From the NCBI GenBank assembly GCA_964563885.1, contig CAZLYX010000064.1:1-6816 (forward strand): DNA of 6,816 nucleotides, given 5' to 3'. This DNA is from CAZLYX01 sp964563885 (GTDB lineage Bacteria > Pseudomonadota > Gammaproteobacteria > Burkholderiales > Neisseriaceae). The first letter of the stretch is position 1. Each line of letters starts with the position of its first letter. A program made the position numbers and the translations under genes. Under the pieces are notes generated by a model. The model was not told where the DNA came from and made no database searches. It was given only the letters and a program-made list of their open reading frames with translations. Of this stretch, positions 1 to 5,449 are shown piece after piece.

Positions 1-1218
1 TTGAGGCTACCTGAATGGGATGCCAAAATTGGTAATTTATCGGGTGGTGAAAAACGACGTGTAGCCTTGTGCAAATTGCTATTGAGCAAGCCTGATATGT
101 TGTTGCTAGACGAACCAACAAACCACTTAGATGCCGAATCTGTTGAGTGGCTAGAGCAGTTTTTAGTGCGTTTTCCTGGCACTGTGGTGGCGGTAACGCA
201 TGATCGATATTTCTTAGACAATGCAGCAGAGTGGATTTTGGAGCTTGACCGTGGCCGAGGTATTCCATGGAAAGGCAATTATTCTTCTTGGTTGGAGCAA
301 AAAGAAGCGCGATTGGCGCAAGAGTCTAAATCTGAAGATTCTCGCATTAAAGCAATGAAGCAAGAGCTAGAATGGGTGCGCCAAAATGCTAAAGGTCGCC
401 AAGCCAAATCAAAAGCCCGTTTGGCACGCTTTGAAGAAATGTCACAGTTTGAATACCAAAAGCGCAATGAAACCCAAGAGATTTTTATTCCAGTGGCAGA
501 GCGTTTGGGCAATGAAGTGATTGAATTTACCAATGTGAGCAAGTCATTTGGCGATAAATTGTTGATTGATGATTTAAGCTTTAAGGTTCCAGCTGGTGCA
601 ATTGTGGGCATTATTGGTCCCAACGGCGCCGGTAAATCGACTTTATTCAAGATGATTACTGGTAAAGAGCAGCCCGATAGCGGTGAAGTGAGCATTGGAC
701 AAACGGTAAAAACATCGTTGATTGACCAAACGCGTGAAGGCTTAAGCAACGATAAAACGGTGTTTGATGACATTGCTGAGGGTAGAGACATTTTACAAGT
801 GGGGCAATTTGAGATTCCAGTGCGCGCTTATTTAGGCAGATTTAACTTTAAAGGTGCAGACCAAGGCAAGATGATTGGTAATTTGTCTGGTGGCGAACGT
901 GGTCGTTTGCATTTGGCCAAAACGCTGATTGCTGGCGGTAATGTGTTGCTGCTGGATGAACCGTCAAACGATCTCGATGTAGAAACCTTGCGCGCGCTAG
1001 AAGATGCCTTGCTTGAGTTTGCCGGCAGCGTGATGGTGATTTCGCATGACCGTTGGTTTTTAGACCGTATCGCCACTCATATTTTGGCGGCAGAGGGTGA
1101 GTCTAAGTGGGAGTTTTTTGATGGTAACTACCAAGAGTACGAAGCTGATAAAAAACGCCGCTTAGGTGAAGAAGGCGCCAAACCCAAACGCATACGTTAC
1201 AAACCTGTAACGCGTTAA
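1..1218 (+). CDS. ettA: Energy-dependent translational throttle protein EttA (ABC-F ATPase), 5' end outside window
   Basis: EttA is a cytosolic ABC-F ATPase without membrane segments. It binds the ribosomal E site and gates entry into elongation according to the ATP/ADP ratio. The visible 405 residues begin inside nucleotide-binding domain 1: signature LSGGE (13-17), Walker B with LLLDEPTNHLD (34-44) and the switch His67. A basic, helical P-site-tRNA interaction linker follows (about 95-155, including KGRQAKSKARLARFEE). Domain 2 is complete: Walker A GPNGAGKST (206-214), LSGGE (295-299), Walker B LLLDEPSNDLD (316-326) and His349. The tail PKRIRYK is typical of EttA rather than Uup or YheS. 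The family is about 555 residues, so roughly 150 are missing upstream, including Walker A 1 and the arm. The TTG at position 1 is an internal Leu codon (LRLPxWDAKIGNLSGG in relatives), not a start. Ser322 replaces the Thr of the usual DEPTNDLD. A DUS lies in codons 2-5. The gene ends 22 bp before a terminator hairpin. Confidence 0.96.
   Translation: MRLPEWDAKIGNLSGGEKRRVALCKLLLSKPDMLLLDEPTNHLDAESVEWLEQFLVRFPGTVVAVTHDRYFLDNAAEWILELDRGRGIPWKGNYSSWLEQKEARLAQESKSEDSRIKAMKQELEWVRQNAKGRQAKSKARLARFEEMSQFEYQKRNETQEIFIPVAERLGNEVIEFTNVSKSFGDKLLIDDLSFKVPAGAIVGIIGPNGAGKSTLFKMITGKEQPDSGEVSIGQTVKTSLIDQTREGLSNDKTVFDDIAEGRDILQVGQFEIPVRAYLGRFNFKGADQGKMIGNLSGGERGRLHLAKTLIAGGNVLLLDEPSNDLDVETLRALEDALLEFAGSVMVISHDRWFLDRIATHILAAEGESKWEFFDGNYQEYEADKKRRLGEEGAKPKRIRYKPVTR
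4..15 (+). repeat. DNA uptake sequence, AG-eikDUS dialect, inside ettA
   Basis: Perfect AGGCTACCTGAA in plus orientation. It is read in the ettA frame as Arg-Leu-Pro-Glu, where E. coli EttA has Arg-Leu-Pro-Pro, so the word fits a conserved protein segment at little cost. It is a single copy with no inverted partner nearby, so it is not a terminator. In Neisseriaceae such words are bound by the minor pilin ComP during transformation. Confidence 0.85.
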
Positions 1219-1239
1219 CGGTTTAGTGTTTAAAGTATC

Positions 1240-1276
1240 AAAAGGCTACCTGAGCATATGTTTTAGGTAGCCTTTT
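1240..1276 (+). terminator. Rho-independent terminator of ettA made of two degenerate DUS arms
   Basis: The arms AAAAGGCTACCT (1240-1251) and AGGTAGCCTTTT (1265-1276) are perfectly complementary over 12 bp, with a 13-nt gap that can pair further through G·U and A-U at its base. The T run closes the 3' arm. Each arm is an 11/12 match to AGGCTACCTGAA: the left ends in G instead of A (1254), and the right has A for G at DUS position 10. It lies 22 bp after the ettA stop. Confidence 0.85.
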
Positions 1277-1527
1277 GATTGTGGTAACTGTTAAAAAATA
1301 GGTTATAAAACACATATTAATAACGCTGTTTAATAAAATGGCTAGTTAGAAAAGTTTTATTTTTTACGATTTAATTGAGTGTGCTAAGTTGTAAACCAAC
1401 AATAAAATATGCTAATAAATACAGTAAAAACATTAAAAATTAAGCATGTTTAGCAAGATTTAATAAGCTAGTTTATATATAAAAATGCATTTATAACAAT
1501 GGCTTATCCTTATTTTATGGCTAAAAA
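1277..1527. other. AT-rich intergenic stretch with no gene seen
   Basis: This is the first part of the 429-bp gap between ettA and sspA. It is very AT-rich and stop-dense in all frames; the longest ATG-initiated frames I noticed are 10-14 codons without a Shine-Dalgarno. It contains a 12-bp palindrome TTTATATATAAA (1472-1483) of unknown meaning. A weak possible promoter there (TTAGCA 1450-1455, 17 bp, TTATAT 1473-1478) is too poor to call. No tRNA, rRNA or insertion-sequence end was recognised. Confidence 0.5.
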
Positions 1528-1556
1528 ATGAGAAATATGTTAAGATAGGATACAAT
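1528..1556 (+). promoter_or_regulatory. Predicted sigma70-type promoter of sspAB
   Basis: The -35 candidate ATGAGA (1528-1533, 4/6 to TTGACA) is separated by exactly 17 bp from the -10 TACAAT (1551-1556, 5/6 to TATAAT). Transcription would start near 1563 and give a leader of about 85 nt before the sspA ATG. It is the best-spaced hexamer pair I found in the gap. It is a prediction from sequence only. Confidence 0.5.
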
Positions 1557-1592
1557 TAATCAAGTTTCTTTATATTTAAAAATTTCAAAACA

Positions 1593-1642
1593 TGCTCAGT
1601 GCTTATTTTCACTTTGAGCAAATTATATTTGCAGGAGCAAAT
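1593..1642 (+). promoter_or_regulatory. sspA leader with mutually exclusive hairpins around the ribosome binding site
   Basis: Three inverted repeats share bases. (1) TGCTCAGTG (1593-1601) pairs with CAC...TGAGCA (1610-1612, 1615-1620) with a 2-nt bulge. (2) GCAAAT (1618-1623) pairs with ATTTGC (1627-1632) across TAT. (3) The same ATTTGC pairs with a second GCAAAT (1637-1642), placing AGGA of the Shine-Dalgarno (1633-1636) in the loop. Hairpins 2 and 3 exclude each other, and hairpin 1 competes with 2 for bases 1618-1620. GAGCAAATT is directly repeated (1616-1624 and 1635-1643). The complementarity is seen; a regulatory role is inference. Confidence 0.4.
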
Positions 1643-1647
1643 TCATT

Positions 1648-2253
1648 ATGATGACGCTTTATTCAGGCATTACTTGCCCATTCAGTCAACGCTGCCGTTT
1701 TGTTTTGTATGAAAAAGGCATGGACTTTGAAGTCAAAGATGTGGATATTTTCAATAAGCCAGAAGACTTGGCGGTGATGAATCCGTATAACCAAGTGCCC
1801 GTTTTGGTAGAGCGCGATTTGATTTTGCATGAGTCAAACATCATTAATGAATATATTGATGAGCGTTTTCCACACCCACAACTGATGCCTGTTGATCCAG
1901 TTACCCGTGGGCGTGGTCGTTTAGTATTGTATCGTATGGAGCGCGAGCTTTTTTCGCATGTGCAAACTTTAGAAACATCAGAAAGCAGCAGCAAAGAACA
2001 AGCGAAAGCACGAGAAGCTATTTCACAAGGCTTAACTGTTTTAGCACCAGCGTTTGTTAAAAATAAATTTATCTTAGGTGATGATTTTTCAATGATTGAT
2101 GTGGCTTTATCGCCATTATTATGGCGCTTGAATCACTACGATATTAAATTAGCTAAAACCACCGCGCCACTGCTGAAATATGCAGAACGTATTTTCCAGC
2201 GCGATGCATTTATCGAAGCGTTAACGCCGGCCGAAAAAGCGATGCGTCGTTAA
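1648..2253 (+). CDS. sspA: Stringent starvation protein A (GST-fold RNA polymerase-associated regulator)
   Basis: SspA has a glutathione S-transferase fold but acts as an RNA polymerase-binding regulator in stress and stationary phase, and in pathogens it affects virulence genes. The 201 residues start with a thioredoxin-like half: LYSGITCPFSQRCR with Cys10 where GSTs have their active-site region, the cis-Pro loop QVPVL (Pro51), then HESNIINEYIDERFP. The conserved surface motif Pro75-His76-Pro77, equivalent to the PHP pocket of E. coli SspA (84-86) that touches sigma70, is intact. A helical C-terminal half follows, with the GST-like segment GDDFSMIDVALSPLLWRL (144-161). The ATG at 1648 is chosen because AGGAG (1633-1637) lies 10 nt upstream; an ATG directly after it (1651) is a less well spaced alternative. 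sspB begins 11 bp after the stop, so the two are one operon, as in many Beta- and Gammaproteobacteria. Translation may be modulated by the leader hairpins. Confidence 0.95.
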   Translation: MMTLYSGITCPFSQRCRFVLYEKGMDFEVKDVDIFNKPEDLAVMNPYNQVPVLVERDLILHESNIINEYIDERFPHPQLMPVDPVTRGRGRLVLYRMERELFSHVQTLETSESSSKEQAKAREAISQGLTVLAPAFVKNKFILGDDFSMIDVALSPLLWRLNHYDIKLAKTTAPLLKYAERIFQRDAFIEALTPAEKAMRR

Positions 2254-2264
2254 GGAGTGTGACG

Positions 2265-2690
2265 ATGGACAGTACCAAGCCTTATATTTTGCGTGCTTTG
2301 TATGAGTGGTGTTTGGATAACGAGCAAACACCACACATTGTAGTTTGGGTTAATGAACACACGCGCGTGCCAATGCAGTTTGTGCGCGATAATGAAATTG
2401 TGCTGAATATAGGCATGACCGCGAGTGATCGCTTAACCATTGATAATGATTGGGTTAATTTCTCTGCACGTTTTGGTGGGGTGGCGCATGAGATTTGGAT
2501 TCCCGTTGGTCATATTACTAGTTTTTTTGCACGAGAAAGCGGCGAGGGTATGAGTTTTGAGCTAGAGCCCTGGACGCAAGAAGAAGGTGATACCAAGCTT
2601 GACGAGCGTGTTGAGCATCTTGCCAAGGAAGTGCCTAAGCCTGATGGTGATCCAGATAAGCCTAAAAAAGTTTTGAAATTTGTGAAATAA
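2265..2690 (+). CDS. sspB: ClpXP adaptor protein SspB
   Basis: SspB tethers ssrA-tagged polypeptides from stalled ribosomes to the ClpXP protease in the cytosol. The 141-residue protein has the family core: PYILRALYEWCLDNEQTPHIVVWVN (about 7-30), VPMQFVRDNEIVLNIG (35-50), then NFSARFGGVAHEIWIPVGHITSFFARESGEGMSF (65-98). An acidic, proline-containing flexible tail ends in KKVLKFVK, which matches the short basic-hydrophobic ClpX-binding (XB) peptide at the end of E. coli SspB (LRVVK). A slightly longer frame opens with GTG at 2259, but AAGGAG (2252-2257) overlaps the sspA stop and is 7 nt from the ATG at 2265 and only 1 nt from the GTG, so the ATG is used. It sits directly behind sspA and is followed by a DUS terminator 23 bp after its stop. 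Confidence 0.94.
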   Translation: MDSTKPYILRALYEWCLDNEQTPHIVVWVNEHTRVPMQFVRDNEIVLNIGMTASDRLTIDNDWVNFSARFGGVAHEIWIPVGHITSFFARESGEGMSFELEPWTQEEGDTKLDERVEHLAKEVPKPDGDPDKPKKVLKFVK

Positions 2691-2713
2691 AGGCCGTTAA
2701 TGTGTGGCCAAAG

Positions 2714-2746
2714 TAAGGCTACCTGAATATGTTTCAGGTAGCCTTA
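2714..2746. terminator. DUS-pair terminator between convergent sspB and mepB-like gene
   Basis: This is a perfect 14-bp inverted repeat, TAAGGCTACCTGAA (2714-2727) and TTCAGGTAGCCTTA (2733-2746), around a 5-nt loop. It holds two perfect AGGCTACCTGAA copies (2716-2727 plus, 2733-2744 minus). On the plus side it is followed by a T-rich TTTATTTAT. On the minus side the downstream run is only TTACTTT. It is placed to end sspAB from one side and the minus-strand cluster from the other, 77 bp after the mepB-like stop. Confidence 0.88.
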
Positions 2747-2822
2747 TTTATTTATAAAGGATGGGGTTGAAGTGAAATACGGTAGCTGCATTTTTTATGG
2801 GTTAGTGTGATTAAAATGAATT

Positions 2823-3350
2823 TTATTGAGCATATAAGGCTAATGTTTTTGGCGTATGTAATGAACAGGTGTTACTGATTTCAACAAAATAATCTAATTG
2901 CCAATTTTGTGTTTGGATGGCTAACTTGCTGGTTGGTCTATCCCAGCTTGGATAAACCCTCATTGCCATTTTTCCTTTGGTGAAACTGGATTTAAGAATA
3001 TTTTTCTCAAGAAGGATGTCTTTGGGGAAAATAAACTGCCCGAATGTTTGGTCATGCTCATTCTTAAACACCGTAATCACCAGCAGTTCTGGCGCATCAT
3101 CATATTGAAAAGGTTGATTGGTGCCAGTAATATCTTTTTCCCAAAAAGTGACAAACTGCCCTACTTTAGTGGGTGTTATTTTGGCGACTCTAAATCGAAT
3201 GGTTTTAGTCGCCATTTTATTATTCAGCTTAAACTTGCCGGCAGCATAGTCAGAATTTTGATTTTCCTCTTGGATTGATGTTAAAACCAAGCCATTAGGT
3301 TCATAAATAAACTTATCGATGTATGTTAATGCGTTATAAAACGAATTCAT
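2823..3350 (-). CDS. MepB-family protein of unknown biochemical function
   Basis: The 175 residues match the MepB family, named after the third gene of the Staphylococcus aureus mepRAB multidrug efflux locus; its activity is not established. Family blocks are in order: SIQEENQNSDYAAGKF (25-40), FRVAKITPTKVGQFVTFWEKD (53-73), PELLVITV (87-94), GQFIFPKDILLEKNILK (104-120) and TKGKMAMRVYPSW (124-136), then QTQNWQLDYF (146-155). Length fits a complete single-domain protein without signal peptide or membrane segments. No mepR regulator or mepA transporter is adjacent. The ATG at 3350 has only a poor Shine-Dalgarno (AAAG/AAAAAA-rich leader), and no separate promoter is visible in the 54 bp after the upstream gene. 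It is therefore probably the last gene of the tsaB-rimI-udg transcript. A lone DUS lies in that gap. Family assignment is fairly sure; function is unknown. Confidence 0.85.
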   Translation of the reverse strand: MNSFYNALTYIDKFIYEPNGLVLTSIQEENQNSDYAAGKFKLNNKMATKTIRFRVAKITPTKVGQFVTFWEKDITGTNQPFQYDDAPELLVITVFKNEHDQTFGQFIFPKDILLEKNILKSSFTKGKMAMRVYPSWDRPTSKLAIQTQNWQLDYFVEISNTCSLHTPKTLALYAQ

Positions 3351-3376
3351 TATTTTTTAACTTTAAATGAGCAGGT

Positions 3377-3388
3377 TTCAGGTAGCCT
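3377..3388 (-). repeat. Lone perfect DUS between the UDG-like and MepB-like genes
   Basis: TTCAGGTAGCCT on the plus strand, i.e. AGGCTACCTGAA on the coding strand of the flanking minus genes. No inverted partner lies within the 54-bp gap, so it cannot form the usual terminator hairpin. This is consistent with read-through into the MepB-family gene. Confidence 0.85.
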
Positions 3389-3404
3389 TTTATGAATGAT
3401 GACT

Positions 3405-4139
3405 TTAAGAGTTTAAAGGCTTGAGTATGATTTTTAATTCTTTTAAAACCGCCCAAGCTTGAGCTTTGAGTATAGGTTGGCGCAATAAACGGGCTGGGTG
3501 CGGGATGATAAAAAATGGGCGTTCACCACATAAAATTTGAATATTGGTTTGGTGATCTGGGTGCTCGAATATTTGCCCTAAGAATAACACTGCTCGGGCT
3601 TTGGTTGCCGCAAGTTCGGCTTCTAAAGCAGGTAGAGCTGCTGCTAGTTCTTCTGCATCTGGCTGTGGGTTGAATGTGTTGCTGGATTTTATCCAGCAAC
3701 TGCGGTGTGCATCATTTAAGGGTAATTGGATGGCGGTTAAAATATTATCCAGTAATGTGCCAACTGAGCCGCTGAATAATTGTCCTGCTACTTGATCTTC
3801 AAGCGACGCACAAACGCTGATAATCATCAGCGAGGCTGGTTGAACAGTATTGGTGGTGGTGGTTTGCACCAGCTTAGGCGTGGCTATGTCTGCGGGCTCA
3901 GCGGCTGGTGTATTCGGTGCTTGAGTATTTGTACTCAGTTTGGCGATGGCATTCATGGCAGCATCATGAGTAGAAGAGTGTGCTGATATGGCAGCGCGTT
4001 CAGGTGGTGGTGTGACAGCTTGCACTTGAATAGGCGTATGTTTGGATGTTTCTTTAGGCAAGGATTTAGCGCCATGTTTTAACCACATTGGCCCCAAGCC
4101 AAGTGCTTCGTGCAAGTGTAGGTAACGGCTGCTTAACAT
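3405..4139 (-). CDS. Divergent family-4-like uracil-DNA glycosylase superfamily protein
   Basis: Family 4 uracil-DNA glycosylases excise uracil from DNA and normally carry a 4Fe-4S cluster. This 244-residue protein shows the superfamily frame in its C-terminal half: a motif-1-like SVCASLEDQVAGQLFSGSVG (108-127) where the family has GEAPGxxED..G.PF.G..G, then LLDNIL, a segment ending KARAVLFLG (180-188), and IIPHPARLLRQPILKAQAW (211-229) matching the conserved HPAxLLR..xxK...W motif. The N-terminal 22 residues (RYLHLHEALGLGPMWLKH) resemble the start of related proteobacterial proteins. Residues about 30-100 are a Pro/Thr/Ala-rich, probably disordered linker. The four cluster cysteines are not present in the canonical pattern (only Cys110, 148, 204), and GEAPG is lost, so it may be inactive or repurposed. 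The ATG at 4139 is chosen because GGAG sits just upstream and it overlaps the rimI stop by 7 nt; a longer frame (to 4211) would run deep into rimI. Confidence 0.75.
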   Translation of the reverse strand: MLSSRYLHLHEALGLGPMWLKHGAKSLPKETSKHTPIQVQAVTPPPERAAISAHSSTHDAAMNAIAKLSTNTQAPNTPAAEPADIATPKLVQTTTTNTVQPASLMIISVCASLEDQVAGQLFSGSVGTLLDNILTAIQLPLNDAHRSCWIKSSNTFNPQPDAEELAAALPALEAELAATKARAVLFLGQIFEHPDHQTNIQILCGERPFFIIPHPARLLRQPILKAQAWAVLKELKIILKPLNS

Positions 4140-4576
4140 ATCTTCTCCATTAAAACGGCGTCTTCGTAACTGCCATTGGCGGTGGCGTAATAGTGTTTGC
4201 GCTGACCACAATTTTCAAAGCCATGACGTCGATAAAAAGTATGTGCAGTAATGTTGCTTAAGCGAACTTCTAACACAATACGGTTAATATTTTGAGTAGA
4301 GGCTACCTGAAAGAATTGGTTTAACAATTGTGTCGCAACGCCTTGACGACGATGGTTAGGGTTGGTGGCAATCAGATGCAGCTCACTTTCGTCGAGCAGC
4401 GTTTGCCAAACAATAAATCCCAGCAGTTGATCAGAATTTTCTGCTAGCCAGATATGATTTTCAGGTTGCTGCATCGTTTGAATAAATAGTTGTGCTGACC
4501 AAGCTGATGGATTGCATTGTATATCAAGAGCGGCCAAGCCAGCACAATCGGCGAGCGCAGCAGGGCGCAGCTTCAT
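4133..4576 (-). CDS. rimI: [Ribosomal protein bS18]-alanine N-acetyltransferase RimI
   Basis: RimI is a cytosolic GNAT enzyme that transfers acetyl from acetyl-CoA to the N-terminal alanine of ribosomal protein S18. The 147-residue length equals the family norm. The GNAT acetyl-CoA loop is RRQGVA (76-81), preceded by the beta strand ESELHLIATNP. The catalytic pair known from Salmonella RimI, Glu103 (in VLEVRLSN) and Tyr115 (in AHTFYRRHGF), falls at the same residue numbers here. The start ATG overlaps the tsaB stop as ATGA (4573-4576), and the end overlaps the UDG-like start by 7 nt, which indicates translational coupling in a tsaB-rimI-udg cluster. A perfect DUS sits in codons 89-93, in the linker between the acetyl-CoA helix and the Glu103 strand, where the protein tolerates variation. 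Confidence 0.95.
   Translation of the reverse strand: MKLRPAALADCAGLAALDIQCNPSAWSAQLFIQTMQQPENHIWLAENSDQLLGFIVWQTLLDESELHLIATNPNHRRQGVATQLLNQFFQVASTQNINRIVLEVRLSNITAHTFYRRHGFENCGQRKHYYATANGSYEDAVLMEKIC
4300..4311 (+). repeat. Perfect DUS inside rimI
   Basis: AGGCTACCTGAA on the plus strand, antisense to rimI. On the rimI strand it is read as part of Phe89-Gln90-Val91-Ala92-Ser93. It is a single copy without a hairpin partner. Confidence 0.85.
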
Positions 4577-5250
4577 GCTATTCCTTTATTTGCGGCTTGC
4601 TCTTTGGTGGTGAGGGCGATTTTGTTGCGGATGTAGAGTAATTCGGCGTTTGCGGCGGAGGTGAGCGGGTAGCGTCCGCTGTTTGCTAAAGCCAGATAGT
4701 TGGCAGCTGTGGGCATATCGGAGCTACCTGAAAAAGGCGGTGGATTGTCTAATGTATACGCATTACCTACGCCGACAGCATCTTGGCAGCCAGCCGGTAA
4801 ACGGATTTCTTCGGCCTTACCTAAACAGTAATCGCTCAGGCGTTGATGATTAAGTGTGTCGTACCAAGCGTAAAATACTTCGCCCATGCGTGCATCAATA
4901 GCAGCTAAAACGCAGGGATGATGAAACTTTAGCTCTGCGATGCAGTCCAAAGTTGGTACCCCTTGTAAAGGTGTATCAAAAGGTGTTGCTAGACCTTGCG
5001 CTACGCCGATTCCGATGCGTAATCCGGTAAATGTGCCGGGCCCTGCGGAATAAACGATCTGCCCTAAATCTGATGCCAAAATACCAGCTTGGTTAAACAG
5101 CTCGGTGATTTGGGGTAAGATTTGCTCGGATTGTTTATTACCAACATTTAAGTGTCGTGTGTAAATGTTGGTATTCACGGCAAGGGCAAGCGAAAGATAG
5201 CTTGTGCTAGTGTCTATCGCTAGAATAGGTACTTTAGAGTATTTAGTCAT
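4573..5250 (-). CDS. tsaB: tRNA threonylcarbamoyladenosine biosynthesis protein TsaB
   Basis: TsaB is an inactive ASKHA-fold paralogue of TsaD. It scaffolds the TsaB-TsaD-TsaE complex that puts N6-threonylcarbamoyl on A37 of ANN-decoding tRNAs, an essential cytosolic step in most bacteria. The 225 residues start with the first-strand motif PILAIDTSTSYLSLAL (8-23), carry the family signature SAGPGTFTGLRIGIGVAQGLA (68-88) and AAIDARMGEVFYAWY (116-130), and end near the normal length (about 231). A nine-codon extension starting at TTG (5277) exists, but the predicted promoter would start transcription about there, so the ATG at 5250 is preferred despite a weak Shine-Dalgarno (AAAGATA). It heads the overlapping cluster with rimI, a common arrangement in Proteobacteria. 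Codons around Phe-Ser-Gly-Ser-Ser contain a 10-bp DUS core. Confidence 0.95.
   Translation of the reverse strand: MTKYSKVPILAIDTSTSYLSLALAVNTNIYTRHLNVGNKQSEQILPQITELFNQAGILASDLGQIVYSAGPGTFTGLRIGIGVAQGLATPFDTPLQGVPTLDCIAELKFHHPCVLAAIDARMGEVFYAWYDTLNHQRLSDYCLGKAEEIRLPAGCQDAVGVGNAYTLDNPPPFSGSSDMPTAANYLALANSGRYPLTSAANAELLYIRNKIALTTKEQAANKGIA
4721..4732 (+). repeat. Degenerate DUS (10-bp core intact) inside tsaB
   Basis: GAGCTACCTGAA matches AGGCTACCTGAA at positions 3-12 and differs at the first two. On the tsaB strand it is read within Phe-Ser-Gly-Ser-Ser, in a variable region. It may be a decayed or low-efficiency uptake site. Confidence 0.5.
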
Positions 5251-5282
5251 TATGCATATCTTTATAAAACTTTGCAAGACTG

Positions 5283-5306
5283 ATTATAGCATTGCTAAGA
5301 ATTATA
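5283..5306 (-). promoter_or_regulatory. Predicted promoter(s) of the tsaB cluster
   Basis: On the minus strand, TATAAT is present twice, at 5306-5301 and 5288-5283. The second is preceded directly by TGC (5291-5289), giving an extended -10 (TGnTATAAT). This would start transcription near 5276 and leave about 26 nt before the ATG at 5250. No convincing -35 accompanies either copy, though CAAACA lies 18 bp upstream of the first. Confidence 0.5.
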
Positions 5307-5308
5307 CT
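5303..5308 (+). promoter_or_regulatory. Weak candidate -10 for the unrecognised plus-strand gene
   Basis: TATACT (5/6) lies 17 bp after a poor -35 (CTGATT, 5280-5285). It overlaps a minus-strand TATAAT of tsaB, so the two divergent units would share a compact promoter region. If used, it gives a leader of about 135 nt that contains the hairpin at 5379-5408. Confidence 0.25.
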
Positions 5309-5378
5309 GCATGATGCAGGTCGATGTTTGATGTGGCTTTTCCCAATGCTCAGGGCTTTGCTGCGTAGTCGGCATGGA

Positions 5379-5408
5379 CGAATGGCACCCTTTTGAGGGT
5401 ATTGTTCG
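5379..5408 (+). promoter_or_regulatory. Stem-loop in the leader of the unrecognised gene
   Basis: CGAATGGCACCCT (5379-5391) and AGGGTATTGTTCG (5396-5408) can form a 13-position RNA stem with one C·A mismatch and three G·U pairs, closed by a TTTG loop. It is not followed by a T tract, so it is not an intrinsic terminator. It ends 26 nt before the Shine-Dalgarno of the gene at 5450. A role in RNA stability or regulation is inference. Confidence 0.4.
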
Positions 5409-5449
5409 CTTAGAAGTTAAAATTTTGTGTAAAGAAGGAGACCATTCTT

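Noticed and set aside
279..1076. Long minus-strand open frames opposite ettA (279-791, 828-1076)
   Set aside because: They are antisense shadows of a highly conserved gene; the translations are low-complexity and resemble nothing known.
3048..3986. Plus-strand open frames opposite the MepB-like and UDG-like genes (3048-3278, 3601-3795, 3780-3986)
   Set aside because: They lie antisense to genes with recognisable family motifs and have no ribosome binding sites of their own.
4140..4211. 24-codon N-terminal extension of the UDG-like gene
   Set aside because: It lies entirely within rimI in another frame, and the internal ATG at 4139 has a good ribosome site and the usual short overlap.
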